DNA of 64,000 nt from Streptomyces canus. GTDB lineage: Bacteria; Actinomycetota; Actinomycetes; Streptomycetales; Streptomycetaceae. The notes under the pieces are model-generated. The model was not told where the DNA came from, made no database searches, and saw nothing but the letters and a program-made list of their open reading frames with translations. Where the stretch lies: positions 1 to 64,000 of the forward strand of contig NZ_KQ948672.1 in assembly GCF_001514145.1 (NCBI RefSeq). The letters are read 5' to 3'. The translations under genes were made by a program, and so were the position numbers. Of the stretch, positions 18,003 through 26,519 are shown in pieces. The first letter of the stretch is position 1; each line of letters begins with the position of its first letter.

Positions 18003-18018
18003 TCTAATGTAAATTAGA
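18003..18018. promoter_or_regulatory. Orphan island operator between convergent genes
   Basis: TCTAAT-GTAA-ATTAGA, a perfect copy of the island site, lies between the 3' end of the TetR gene (17956) and the 3' end of the racemase gene (18038). No gene start follows on either strand, so it does not serve an obvious promoter today. Confidence 0.65.
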
Positions 18019-18037
18019 GAATTACCGTGACGAAGGG

Positions 18038-19180
18038 TCAGGCCTGCACGGCGGCGCCCGACGACAGCAGGCCCTCGGCGTCCTCGACGTCCCACGACTC
18101 GAGGACGTCGGCGGTGTGCCGGCCCGGCACCGGCGGGGGCGAGCCGAGAGCGGTGGGCGTCGCCGAGAAGCGGGGTGCGGGCGCCGGTTGGAGGACGCCG
18201 TCGCGTTCCACGAGTGTGCCGCGGGCCCTGATGTGCGGGTGGTCCGACGCCTCGCGCAGGCTCAGCACCGGCGCCACGCACGCGTCCGACGCGGAGAACG
18301 CCTCGGCCCATTCGTCCTGGGTACGGCTCGCGAACGCCGCCGCGAGGCGCTCGCGCAGCCGCGGCCAACCGGCGCGGTCGTGCTGGGCGGCGGGGTCCTC
18401 GTCGAGTCCGAGAACGGCGAGCAGTTCCGCGTAGAACTTCGGTTCCAGGGCGCCGACCGCCATGTGACGGCCGTCGGAGGTCTCGTACACTGCGTAGAAC
18501 GGCGCTCCGCCGTCCAGGAGGTTCACGCCGCGCGCGTCCTGCCAGGTTCCGGTCGCCAGCATCATGTGGGTGCCGGCGAGCAGATGGGCCGTGCCGTCCA
18601 CGATGGCGGCGTCCACGACCTGCCCCCGGCCGGTGCGCTCGGCCTCACGCAGGGCGGCCAGGACTCCGATGACGAGGTACGTCCCGCCGCCACCGAAGTC
18701 GCCGACGAGATTGAGCGGGATCTGCGGCGGGCCGCCGGCGCGACCGACGGCGTGCAGGGCACCCGTCAGGGCGATGTATCCGATGTCGTGCCCGGCCAGT
18801 TGGGCCAGCGGCCCGTCCTGGCCCCAGCCGGTCATACGGCCGTAGACCAGGCGCGGGTTCCTGGCGAGGCAGTCGTCGGGGCCGAGACCGAGCCGCTCGG
18901 CGACTCCCGGGCGGTAACCCTCGATGAGGACGTCGGCCCGGGCCGCCATGTCCAGTACGGCCCGCACGGCGTCCGGTCGCTTCAGGTCGAGCAGGACCGA
19001 CTTCTTCCCCCGGTTGAGGACGTCCACGTGCTCGAAGCCCGGGAACAGCCCGCTGCCGCCGGGGCGGTCGACCCGGACCACCTCGGCGCCCAGGTCCGCC
19101 AGGGTCATGCCCGCGAACGGGCCCGGGCCGATGCCCGCGAGTTCCAGCACCCTGCATCCCGCGAGCGGGCCGTCTGCCAT
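18038..19180 (-). CDS. mcr: Alpha-methylacyl-CoA racemase (CaiB/BaiF family)
   Basis: A 380-residue family III CoA-transferase-fold protein that matches the alpha-methylacyl-CoA racemase branch: RMTGWGQDGP, the active-site Asp in AGHDIGYIALTG, PLNLVGDFGGGG, GQVVDAAIVDG, LLDGGAPFYAVYE and a C-terminal PAPRFS. Racemases invert the 2-methyl centre so that methyl-branched acyl-CoA can enter beta-oxidation. ATG 19180 has AGAGGGA upstream; an in-frame ATG at 19195 overlaps the preceding stop (ATGA) and is possible. It is the last gene of the seven-gene operon starting at 25252. Confidence 0.88.
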   Translation of the reverse strand: MADGPLAGCRVLELAGIGPGPFAGMTLADLGAEVVRVDRPGGSGLFPGFEHVDVLNRGKKSVLLDLKRPDAVRAVLDMAARADVLIEGYRPGVAERLGLGPDDCLARNPRLVYGRMTGWGQDGPLAQLAGHDIGYIALTGALHAVGRAGGPPQIPLNLVGDFGGGGTYLVIGVLAALREAERTGRGQVVDAAIVDGTAHLLAGTHMMLATGTWQDARGVNLLDGGAPFYAVYETSDGRHMAVGALEPKFYAELLAVLGLDEDPAAQHDRAGWPRLRERLAAAFASRTQDEWAEAFSASDACVAPVLSLREASDHPHIRARGTLVERDGVLQPAPAPRFSATPTALGSPPPVPGRHTADVLESWDVEDAEGLLSSGAAVQA

Positions 19181-19191
19181 CGTCTTCCCTC

Positions 19192-20427
19192 TCATACGTC
19201 GGCGGTCTGCCGGGAGTCGCTCCGCGACCGGGCGAACGCGAGCCCTTCCTCCCACGAGGCGCCCCGGGCGACGAGTCGCCGGTATTTCATGATCTCGGTG
19301 GGCCTGTTGACGGCCAGGGCCCCCACCAGCCGGTCACCCGCGCGGTACAGGGCGACGCCCTGGTGGTCGCGCTCGATGTCACCGTCGGCCACGACGATCT
19401 CCTCCGCGTCGGGGACGCCGACGAACTGGATACGGGTGTCGTACTGGTCGGACCAGAAGTACGGCACTGTCGCGTAGCCCTTCGCCGCCCCGGGGTTCAG
19501 CGCGTTGCGGGCGGCGAGGGCCCCCTGTTCGGCCGCGCTGGTCCAGTGCTCCAGGCGCATGGGCCGGTCGAAGACGGGGTTGTGCCAGCGGGCGACGTCA
19601 CCCGCCGCATACACGCCTTCGGCTCCGGTGAAGAGCGTCTCGTCGCAGACCACGCCGTCGTCCAGGGTCAGACCGGTACCCACCAGCCAGTCGGTGGCGG
19701 GTACCGCACCGGTGCCGACGACGACCAGGTCGGCGTCGAGCACGCTCCCGTCGGAGAGCCGGACCCTTTCGACCCGGCCGTCCCCCTCCAGCGCGGTGAC
19801 GCTCAGCCCGCACCGCAGATCGGTGCCGTGGCGCCGGTGCAGGGAGGCGAGAGCGCCTCCCATGGTCCGGCCGACGGCACGTACCAGCGGCGTCGCCTGT
19901 GCCTCGACCACGACGACGTCCAGCCCGCGCTTCCTGGCGGCGGCAGCGGTCTCGGCGCCGATGAAACCGGCGCCGATCACCACGGTCCGCGCCCCGGCGT
20001 CGAGGGCACGTCGGACGGCGGCCGCGTCGTCCAGGGTGCGCAGCGTGTGAACGCCTGCCAGGCCCTCGGTGCCGGGCAGCCGGCGGGCGATCGCGCCGGT
20101 GGCGATGACCAGGGCGTCGTAGCCGATGGGCCGTTCGCCGACGACGACCGTGCGGGCCGCGGTGTCCAGGCACGTGGCGGGTGCGCCGAGCAGGAGTTCC
20201 GCGCCGAGGTCGGTGCGGAGCATCTCCTCGGTGCGGAAGGTCGGCGGTGGCACGTCCGCACCGTTCGCGTCGAGGAACTGCTTGGAGAGCGGGGGCCGGT
20301 CGTACGGGAGGTGCGGCTCGGCCCCGACGAGGGTGATCCGCCCCTCGAAGCCGCCTTTGCGTGCGGCCTCGACGGCCCGGAGCCCGGCCAGGGACGCGCC
20401 GACGACGACCAGTCGGCGGGTCCCCAT
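19192..20427 (-). CDS. Ferredoxin reductase, FAD/NAD(P)-dependent
   Basis: A 411-residue two-dinucleotide-fold flavoprotein of the rhodocoxin/putidaredoxin reductase group. The FAD motif VVGASLAGLRAVEAA opens the protein, YDRPPLSKQFL follows, the NAD motif VIGAGFIGAETAAAA is mid-protein and VYAAGDVARW binds flavin near the C-terminal part. It should pass electrons from NAD(P)H to the ferredoxin whose gene ends one base inside its start (TGATG at 20425-20429). It resembles the reductase at 54419 but serves another locus. Confidence 0.92.
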   Translation of the reverse strand: MGTRRLVVVGASLAGLRAVEAARKGGFEGRITLVGAEPHLPYDRPPLSKQFLDANGADVPPPTFRTEEMLRTDLGAELLLGAPATCLDTAARTVVVGERPIGYDALVIATGAIARRLPGTEGLAGVHTLRTLDDAAAVRRALDAGARTVVIGAGFIGAETAAAARKRGLDVVVVEAQATPLVRAVGRTMGGALASLHRRHGTDLRCGLSVTALEGDGRVERVRLSDGSVLDADLVVVGTGAVPATDWLVGTGLTLDDGVVCDETLFTGAEGVYAAGDVARWHNPVFDRPMRLEHWTSAAEQGALAARNALNPGAAKGYATVPYFWSDQYDTRIQFVGVPDAEEIVVADGDIERDHQGVALYRAGDRLVGALAVNRPTEIMKYRRLVARGASWEEGLAFARSRSDSRQTADV

Positions 20428-20618
20428 CAGGGCTCCAGCCGGAGGGCCTCGGTCGGGCAGCCCGCGATGGCTTCCTCGACGTCGGAAAGGGTCCCCGGGG
20501 GGACGGTCTGCGTCTTCAGCACGAGTTCGCCCTCGTCGTTCACTTCGAACACGTCGGGTGCCAGGGACTCGCAGATGCCCAGACCCGTGCACTTGGAACG
20601 GTCAACGGTGATCTTCAT
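20427..20618 (-). CDS. Ferredoxin, [3Fe-4S] type
   Basis: A 63-residue ferredoxin with only three cluster cysteines: Cys10 and Cys16 (C-x5-C) and Cys54 in GCPTEAL. This is the usual pattern of actinobacterial [3Fe-4S] ferredoxins that feed P450 enzymes. It overlaps its reductase by one base, and the gene upstream also ends one base inside its ATG. The probable clients in this window are the P450 at 9272 and, since no dedicated reductase lies next to it, possibly the Rieske oxygenase at 31237. Confidence 0.92.
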   Translation of the reverse strand: MKITVDRSKCTGLGICESLAPDVFEVNDEGELVLKTQTVPPGTLSDVEEAIAGCPTEALRLEP

Positions 20619-21949
20619 CAGTGCTCCCTCGGGGCTCCGGTCGGCTCGGCCGCGACGCCGACCGGGTGGTGTCGCAGGATCTGTTCGACGACGAGCTTCG
20701 CGGTCTCCGCGCAGGCCGTGGTGCCGCCGTTGGCGTACTCCTTGACCGCGTCGCCGACGTTCCAGAGGTTGGGGACGGGAGTGGTGTTCGGCAGGTCGAA
20801 GCCCGCCACGGCACGTTGCGGGGGCCAGCCGTCGCGGGTGACGACGGTGGACAGGATCCGGGCGCGGTCGAAACCTGGGATCTGGTCGCGGAGATCGGCC
20901 ATGAGCAGCTCGGTCTCGGCCGCCTCGTCGAAGTCGCCGACAGCCGGCTGCGGGACGGCCGTACCCACGTAGAGGTGCCAGCCCTCCGGCGCCATCTCCG
21001 GGCAGGTGGCGGTGAAGTTGGCGACGTAGCACATGCGGCGGGTGCTGGCGAAACTGAGCAGGCCCGGGGCCTCGACCAGGCGCTCCCGGCTGGCGAAGTT
21101 GACCGAGATCATCGCGCAGGGCCGGTCGCCGCGCCGTACCGAGGTCAGGTACTCCTCGGAGAAGTGCTCCTCGCCGGCGAGTGTCACGGTGGCGGCCGGC
21201 CCGACATCGCTGACCGCGAACCGGCAGGCGACCTCCGTGTCCTGGCCGTCGCGGGCGACGACGGCGCCGGTGACCCGGCCGGCGTCCACCGTCAGCCTGC
21301 GCACCTCGCTGTCCAGCCAGACCTCTCCGCCGCCGGCGGTGACCACGTCGGCGAGCGCGCGCCAGATCCCGATGGTGCCGTCGGGGCAGAAACCGAACTT
21401 CTTGAAGGCGCTCTTGCGGGTGAAGTAGGTGAGGAAGACGCGGGCGGGCAGTTCCTCGGAACTCACCGCGAAGACCGATCCGCACATGTTGCGGAAGACA
21501 CCGTGCACGGATTCGTTCTTGGTGTACCGGCGGATCCAGTCGGCGGTGGACAGTTCGGCGTCGGGCAGGCCGCTGTCCTCGCGGGCGGCACCGAGGCCGC
21601 CCAGGAGCTTGGCGCCCTGGCGGGTGAGCTTGGACAGCAGCATGCCCCAGCCGCCGCCGGTCACATCCATGTCCTTGCCGCCGATGCGGTACAGGATGGG
21701 CGGGTTGGCCCGGCGGACGTCGAACTTGGCGCCGACCTCCTGGAAGGTCTGCTCGGTGATGCCGCCCACCTCGATGACGATGGCCCCGTTGTTGACCTTG
21801 AAGCCGTCGATGTCGTGGGTGGAGGCGCGCCCGCCCACACGGTCGAGACGTTCCACCACGAGGGTGCGGTAACCGTGGTGGGTCAGGCGGGCGGCGGTGA
21901 ACAGGCCGCCCGCGCCGGCGCCGATGACGAGGGCGTCGAAGGATTTCAC
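20618..21949 (-). CDS. FAD-dependent oxidoreductase (phytoene desaturase-like)
   Basis: A 443-residue flavoprotein. VIGAGAGGLFTAARL at residues 8-22 and ERLDRVGGRAST form the N-terminal dinucleotide site of the phytoene desaturase / amine oxidase superfamily, and the C-terminal NLWNVGDAVKEYANGG closes the FAD pocket. Members desaturate or saturate isoprenoid and retinoid chains or oxidise amines. Being co-operonic with a ferredoxin system, an acyl-CoA dehydrogenase and a racemase, it most likely acts on a hydrophobic ring or chain intermediate. The exact reaction is not deducible. Confidence 0.85.
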   Translation of the reverse strand: MKSFDALVIGAGAGGLFTAARLTHHGYRTLVVERLDRVGGRASTHDIDGFKVNNGAIVIEVGGITEQTFQEVGAKFDVRRANPPILYRIGGKDMDVTGGGWGMLLSKLTRQGAKLLGGLGAAREDSGLPDAELSTADWIRRYTKNESVHGVFRNMCGSVFAVSSEELPARVFLTYFTRKSAFKKFGFCPDGTIGIWRALADVVTAGGGEVWLDSEVRRLTVDAGRVTGAVVARDGQDTEVACRFAVSDVGPAATVTLAGEEHFSEEYLTSVRRGDRPCAMISVNFASRERLVEAPGLLSFASTRRMCYVANFTATCPEMAPEGWHLYVGTAVPQPAVGDFDEAAETELLMADLRDQIPGFDRARILSTVVTRDGWPPQRAVAGFDLPNTTPVPNLWNVGDAVKEYANGGTTACAETAKLVVEQILRHHPVGVAAEPTGAPREH

Positions 21950-21985
21950 GAAGGCTGTCTCCTTTCCGGGCTCAGGTTTCCGGGC

Positions 21986-22849
21986 TCAGGCCAGCGGATT
22001 GGTGCCGACGGCGGCGCCGTCCATGTCGGTGATGTCGGACCAGCGGTCGGCGACGTCCCGCAGGCTCGGGGTGCCGGTGAAGGTCACCCCCTTGGAGGCG
22101 AAGTACGCGACCCGCTGGACGCGGTCGCCGCCGGCGATCAGCACCGTGCCGGTGTCGGCGCATTCGTCGGTCAGCAGATGGGCGACGACGGGTGCCACGA
22201 ACTCGGCGGGCAGCCGCTCCAGGAGCTCGGCAGGGGCGGCGTCCTCACTCATCCGGGTCCTGGCCAGCGGTGCGACCGCGTTGGCGAGGATGTTGTACTT
22301 GCGCCCCTCGACCGCGAGCGTGTTGACCAGGCCGACCAGGCCGAGCTTGGCGGCGCCGTAGTTGGCCTGTCCGAAGTTGCCGTACAGCCCGGAGGTGGAG
22401 GTGGCCATGACCACCCGGCCGTGTCCCTGCTCGCGGAAGTGCGGCCAGGCGGCGCGGGTGACGTGGTACCCGCCGAAGAGGTGCACGCGCTGCACGGCCT
22501 CCCACTGGTCCACCGTCATCTTCGCGAAGGAGGCGTCCCGCAGGATGCCCGCGTTGTTGACCACGCCGTGCACGGCCCCGTACTCCCGCAGGGCGGTGCC
22601 GATCACGCCGGTGGCGCCCTCCTCGGTGGCCACGCTGTCGTAACTGGCGACCGCCTGGCCGCCCGCAGCCCGGATCTCGGCGACGACCGCGTCGGCCATC
22701 GCGTTGCCCGATCCGGTGCCGTCCCGCGCGCCACCGAGGTCGTTGACGACGACGCGGGCGCCGTGCCGGGCCAACAGCAGCGCGTACTCGCGCCCCAGCC
22801 CGCCGCCCGCGCCGGTCACCACGACGACCCGGTCCTGTACTCCTGCCAT
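21986..22849 (-). CDS. SDR, MFE-2-type 3-hydroxyacyl-CoA dehydrogenase-like
   Basis: A 287-residue short-chain dehydrogenase. TGAGGGLGREYALLLA at the N-terminus, VVNDLGG, NNAGILRDASFAKM and YGAAK match the (3R)-hydroxyacyl-CoA dehydrogenase part of peroxisomal multifunctional enzyme type 2, which handles bile-acid and branched-chain intermediates. It lacks the hydratase and SCP2 domains of the eukaryotic enzyme. ATG 22849 is chosen because the family begins about ten residues before the glycine motif. It lies between a flavin oxidoreductase and an acyl-CoA dehydrogenase. Confidence 0.88.
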   Translation of the reverse strand: MAGVQDRVVVVTGAGGGLGREYALLLARHGARVVVNDLGGARDGTGSGNAMADAVVAEIRAAGGQAVASYDSVATEEGATGVIGTALREYGAVHGVVNNAGILRDASFAKMTVDQWEAVQRVHLFGGYHVTRAAWPHFREQGHGRVVMATSTSGLYGNFGQANYGAAKLGLVGLVNTLAVEGRKYNILANAVAPLARTRMSEDAAPAELLERLPAEFVAPVVAHLLTDECADTGTVLIAGGDRVQRVAYFASKGVTFTGTPSLRDVADRWSDITDMDGAAVGTNPLA

Positions 22850-22880
22850 GTGGGTACTCCTCGTTGCTCGGATAGGGGGA

Positions 22881-24047
22881 TCAGTACGAGTTCGGCAGGC
22901 CGAGGCTGTGCTGGGCCACGAAGTTGAGCACCATCTCCCGGCTGACCGGGGCGGTGCGCAGCATGCGGGCGACGAACCACAGGTCGGCCAGGCCGTACTC
23001 GCGGGACAGGCCGTTGCCGCCATGGGTCTGGATCGCCTGGTCGAGGGCCTTGAGAGAGGCTTCGGCGGCGGTGAACTTCGCGATGTTGGCCGCCGCCGCG
23101 GCGTCCTGTCCCGCGTCGAACAGCTCCGCGCTGCGGGCGGTGGCGAGCCGGGCGAGCTCCACCCCGATGTGCGCTTCGGCGAGGGGGTGGGAGATGCCCT
23201 GATGAGCTCCGATCGGAGCGGACCACACCGTGCGTTCGCGGGCGTAGTCGCGGGCCTTGCCCACCGCGTAGCGGCCGATGCCGTTGCTGAGCGCTGATGC
23301 GGTGATGCGCTCGGGGTTGAGGCCGGCGAAGACCTGCCGCAAGCCCTTGCCGCGCTCCCCGATCAGGGCGTCGCCGGTCACCCGGACGTCGTCGAAGAAC
23401 AGGGTGAACTGTTTGTCCGGGCAGACCAGTTCGGTCTCGATGGGCTGGAACTGCAGGCCGGGCGAGTCGACGGGAACAACGAACAGGGACAGCGGGCCGC
23501 GTCCGGACGCCGAGGGGGCGAGATCGCCGTCCCGGGTGACGACGAGCACGGCGTCCGCCTCGTTCAGGGCGGATATGAAGTACTTGGAGCCCGAGATGCG
23601 CCACCCCTCGCCGTCGGAGCGTGCGGTGGTGGTGATGGCATGGCTGTTGGACCCGGCGTCCGGCTCGGTGATGGCGAACGCCATCCTCCGGCGGCCTGTG
23701 GCGATGTCCGGGAGCCAGGCCCGTTTCATCTCCGGCGAGGCGTGGGCAGCGAGGATCGAGCCGCAGATGGCGGGCGAGATGACGCTGCTGAGGAGCGGCA
23801 TGCCATGGGCCGACAACTCCTCGAGGACCACGACGAGTTCGGCGAGACCCGCGCCCCCGCCCCCGTACTCCTCGGGAAGGTGGACGCCCAGCAGCCCGGC
23901 CTCCCCCAGTTCGCTCCACAGCTCCTCCACGCCCGCGCCCGTCCGGGCACGTTCGCTGTAGTACGCGTGCCCGTAGCGGGCGGCGATCTTGGCGGTGCTC
24001 TCCCGGATCAGCCGATGTTCGTCGCTGTCCGTGATCAGTGCTGTCAT
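22881..24047 (-). CDS. Acyl-CoA dehydrogenase with atypical C-terminus
   Basis: A 388-residue acyl-CoA dehydrogenase: N-terminal helical domain with LPEEYGGGGAGLAEL, flavin segment ITEPDAGSNSH, and a C-terminal helix with THGGNGLSREYGLADLW. Where the usual Glu-Gly-Thr base motif would be, the sequence reads TAPVSREMVLNF, a tail seen in an actinobacterial FadE subfamily. The base may lie elsewhere, or the protein may work with a partner subunit as in heteromeric steroid FadE enzymes. Its stop is only two bases from the end of the crotonase fusion upstream. Confidence 0.9.
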   Translation of the reverse strand: MTALITDSDEHRLIRESTAKIAARYGHAYYSERARTGAGVEELWSELGEAGLLGVHLPEEYGGGGAGLAELVVVLEELSAHGMPLLSSVISPAICGSILAAHASPEMKRAWLPDIATGRRRMAFAITEPDAGSNSHAITTTARSDGEGWRISGSKYFISALNEADAVLVVTRDGDLAPSASGRGPLSLFVVPVDSPGLQFQPIETELVCPDKQFTLFFDDVRVTGDALIGERGKGLRQVFAGLNPERITASALSNGIGRYAVGKARDYARERTVWSAPIGAHQGISHPLAEAHIGVELARLATARSAELFDAGQDAAAAANIAKFTAAEASLKALDQAIQTHGGNGLSREYGLADLWFVARMLRTAPVSREMVLNFVAQHSLGLPNSY

Positions 24048-24049
24048 CG

Positions 24050-25252
24050 CTACCGTCCCTGGAATGTGGGCTTGCGCTTGTCGATGAAGGCGGCGACGGC
24101 CGCCGAGGCGTCCGATGTCCGGGCGGTGCGGGCGATCGCGTCCGCCTCGGCCGCCAACTGCTCGGCCAGCGTGGCCGACCAGGTTTCGCGCAGCAGGCGG
24201 CGGATCTCGCCATGGGCGCGGGTGGGGCCGTCGGCCAGTCGCCGGGTGACCGCGAGGGCCTCGTCGGCCAGTTCACCGGCCGGCAGCACGCGCGTCGCCA
24301 GGCCCCATTCGACGGCCTCGTGAGCGTCGAGCACCCGTTGTTCGAAGTAGAACTCGGCTGCCCGGCGGGGTCCCACGAGCCTCGGCAGGAACCAGGAGTT
24401 GCCACCGTCACCGGACAGCCCGAGCGACGTGAACCCGGAGGCGAACTTGGTGCCCTCGGCGGCCAGCACGATGTCGGCGCAGTACAGCAGCCCCAGCCCG
24501 CCGCCCGCGACCGCGCCGTGCGCGGCGCACACGATCGGCGCGTCGAGCCTGCTGAGCAGACGAAGCGCCTCGTGGTAGGGCGAGATCATCCTGCGCAACG
24601 CGCCGGGCAGTCCGGCGCCGGCGTTGTCCGCGAAGACGGCGATGTCGCCGCCCACGGTGAAGGCAGGACCGTCGCCGGTGATCAGTACCGCCCGCACGTC
24701 CGGATCGGCGGCCAGGCGCTGGGCGACCTCGTACAGGTCGTCGGCCATGGCCTGGTCGAGGGCGTTGCGGGCGTGCGGGCGGTCGAGCCGGAGCTCGGCG
24801 AGTCCGTCGGTGACGCGGAAATCCACGGTCGACAGGGCCCGATCGGCCCCCAGGGCCTCGGACCAGCGTGCGCTGTCCGTCAGTTGGACGAGGCCGGTGA
24901 TCCGCTCACCCTCGAAGCTCAGGAGGTGGGAGAACTCCGCGTCGAGCTTGCCGCCGCCTTGTCTCGCCTCGCCCACGTACCGGCCGGTGACCAGCAGGTC
25001 GCCGTCTTCGAGGTGGCGGAAACCGGCGGGTTCCGCCCGGGCGTCGTAGCTCCTGGCGATCCGGCCCCAGAACCCGCGGCGCATGGCGTCGCTTCCGGTG
25101 TACGTCCCGCCCAGGCCCAGCGGGAGTCCTTCGGTGGTCCGGCCCTCGAACGCGGGATGCAGGATCCGGTCGAGCCGCTCGCGGTCTCCGTGGGCCAATG
25201 CCCGGTAGAGCTCGGCCGCCACCGCCTCTTTCCCATCGTGTCGCACGCTCAC
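24050..25252 (-). CDS. NTF2/SnoaL-like domain fused to enoyl-CoA isomerase
   Basis: A 400-residue two-domain protein. Residues 1-130 have the SnoaL/NTF2 pattern (ELYRALAHGDRERLDRILHP, then GGTYTGSDAMRRGFW and LLSFEGERITGL). Residues 140-400 are a crotonase with TVGGDI as oxyanion loop. Both hydratase glutamates are absent (GGGLGLLYCAD and LGLSGDGGNSW); the aspartate in SGDGG matches PaaG-type isomerases or ring-modifying crotonases. GTG 25252 or GTG 25246 could start it; the latter is better spaced from GGAGG. It is the first gene of a seven-gene operon. Confidence 0.85.
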   Translation of the reverse strand: MSVRHDGKEAVAAELYRALAHGDRERLDRILHPAFEGRTTEGLPLGLGGTYTGSDAMRRGFWGRIARSYDARAEPAGFRHLEDGDLLVTGRYVGEARQGGGKLDAEFSHLLSFEGERITGLVQLTDSARWSEALGADRALSTVDFRVTDGLAELRLDRPHARNALDQAMADDLYEVAQRLAADPDVRAVLITGDGPAFTVGGDIAVFADNAGAGLPGALRRMISPYHEALRLLSRLDAPIVCAAHGAVAGGGLGLLYCADIVLAAEGTKFASGFTSLGLSGDGGNSWFLPRLVGPRRAAEFYFEQRVLDAHEAVEWGLATRVLPAGELADEALAVTRRLADGPTRAHGEIRRLLRETWSATLAEQLAAEADAIARTARTSDASAAVAAFIDKRKPTFQGR

Positions 25253-25268
25253 AGCCTCCAGTTTTGAA

Positions 25269-25284
25269 TCTAATATAAATAAGA
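25269..25284 (-). promoter_or_regulatory. Island operator before seven-gene operon
   Basis: TCTAATATAAATAAGA (11 of 12 positions of TCTAAT-N4-ATTAGA), extended on both sides to GAATCT...AGATTC (25267-25287). It sits 17 bases from the first gene and just behind its ribosome-binding site, so transcription must begin within or close to it. Confidence 0.7.
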
Positions 25285-25325
25285 TTCCGACTCCGGGTCA
25301 ACGCCCCTTCGCCGGGCGGGACCGG

Positions 25326-26519
25326 TCACCCCGGGTCGGGACCCACGACCGAGACGAACGAGACACATCCGCCCGGCCGCCCGCCCAGGTTGTGCGTGAG
25401 GCCGAGACGCGGATCCGTCAGCTGGCGCTCGCCCGCTTCACCGCGGAACTGCAGCCAGCACTCGTACAGCATCCGCAGGCCGCTCGCCCCCACGGGATGA
25501 CCGAAGGACTTCAGCCCGCCGTCGGGGTTCACGGGCAGCCGGCCGTCCAGCTCGAAGGCCCCGTCCAGGACGTCCTTCCACGCCTGGCCGCGCTCGGCGA
25601 ACCCCAGGTCCTCCATCAGCACCACCTCGGTCGGGGTGAAGCAGTCGTGCACCTCGGCGAGCGATATCTGCGTGCCCGGATCGGTGACGCCAGCCTGCCG
25701 GTAGGCGTCGGCGGCGGCGTGGACCACCTCCGGGAAGGTGGTGTAGTCGTAGCCGGGGTCCATGGCTCCCCTGACGGCCCCCGCGACCAGGGACAGCCCC
25801 TTCACGTACATCGGCCGGTCCGTGTAGCGCAGGGCGTCCTCGGCCCGGACGATCAGGGCGCAGGCGGCGCCGTCGGAGACCCCGGAGCAGTCGAAGACCC
25901 CGAGCCGTCCGGCCACCAGCGGCGCCCGCTCGATGGTCTCCTTGGCGACCACGGAGCGGAACTGGGCCTTGGGGTTGCGGGCGCCGTTGGCGTGGTTCTT
26001 CCACGCGACGTGCGTCATCGCCTCCCGCATGGCGGCCGGATCCACCCCGTACCGTGCGCAGTACGCCGGATCGAGCAGGGAGAAGGCGGCCGGCGCGGTC
26101 AGTGACAGCTCGGGCGCCGTGCCGTCGCCCGGCGGGTCGGAGCGCAGCAGCCCGGAGAAGCCGGAGTCCTTCAGCTTCTCCACACCGACGGCCATCACCC
26201 GGTCGTACGCCCCGGAGGCGACCGCGTAGCAGGCGTTGCGGAAGGCCTCCGATCCGGTGGCGCAGTAGTTCTCCACCCGGGTGACGGGCTTGTGGTCCAG
26301 GGCCAGCGGGCGGCTGAGCGTGAGGCCGGACTGTCCGGAGCCGAGGGTGCCCAGCCAGTAGGCGTCCACGTCCTCGGCCGTCAGGGCCGGTGCCCCCGCG
26401 AAGCACTCCTGGGTCGCGTCGATGAGGAGGTCGTCCGCCGAACGCTCCCAGTGCTCGCCGAAGGAGGTGCACCCCATGCCGACCACCGCGACCTTGTCGC
26501 GGATCCCGTTGCTGCTCAT
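25326..26519 (-). CDS. SCP-x/Ltp-type thiolase-fold protein
   Basis: A 397-residue thiolase-superfamily protein of the lipid-transfer (SCP-x) group. Cys86 in ENYCATGSEAF is the nucleophile position, AEVHDCFTPTEV and GGLKSFGHPVGASG contribute the His region, and HNLGGRPGGCVSF carries the second cysteine position. Relatives act as thiolases or, together with an OB-fold partner, as retro-aldolases that remove the last side-chain fragment of sterols. The gene overlaps the OB-fold fusion gene by an ATGA (26516-26519), which strongly suggests the two proteins form a complex. Confidence 0.88.
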   Translation of the reverse strand: MSSNGIRDKVAVVGMGCTSFGEHWERSADDLLIDATQECFAGAPALTAEDVDAYWLGTLGSGQSGLTLSRPLALDHKPVTRVENYCATGSEAFRNACYAVASGAYDRVMAVGVEKLKDSGFSGLLRSDPPGDGTAPELSLTAPAAFSLLDPAYCARYGVDPAAMREAMTHVAWKNHANGARNPKAQFRSVVAKETIERAPLVAGRLGVFDCSGVSDGAACALIVRAEDALRYTDRPMYVKGLSLVAGAVRGAMDPGYDYTTFPEVVHAAADAYRQAGVTDPGTQISLAEVHDCFTPTEVVLMEDLGFAERGQAWKDVLDGAFELDGRLPVNPDGGLKSFGHPVGASGLRMLYECWLQFRGEAGERQLTDPRLGLTHNLGGRPGGCVSFVSVVGPDPG

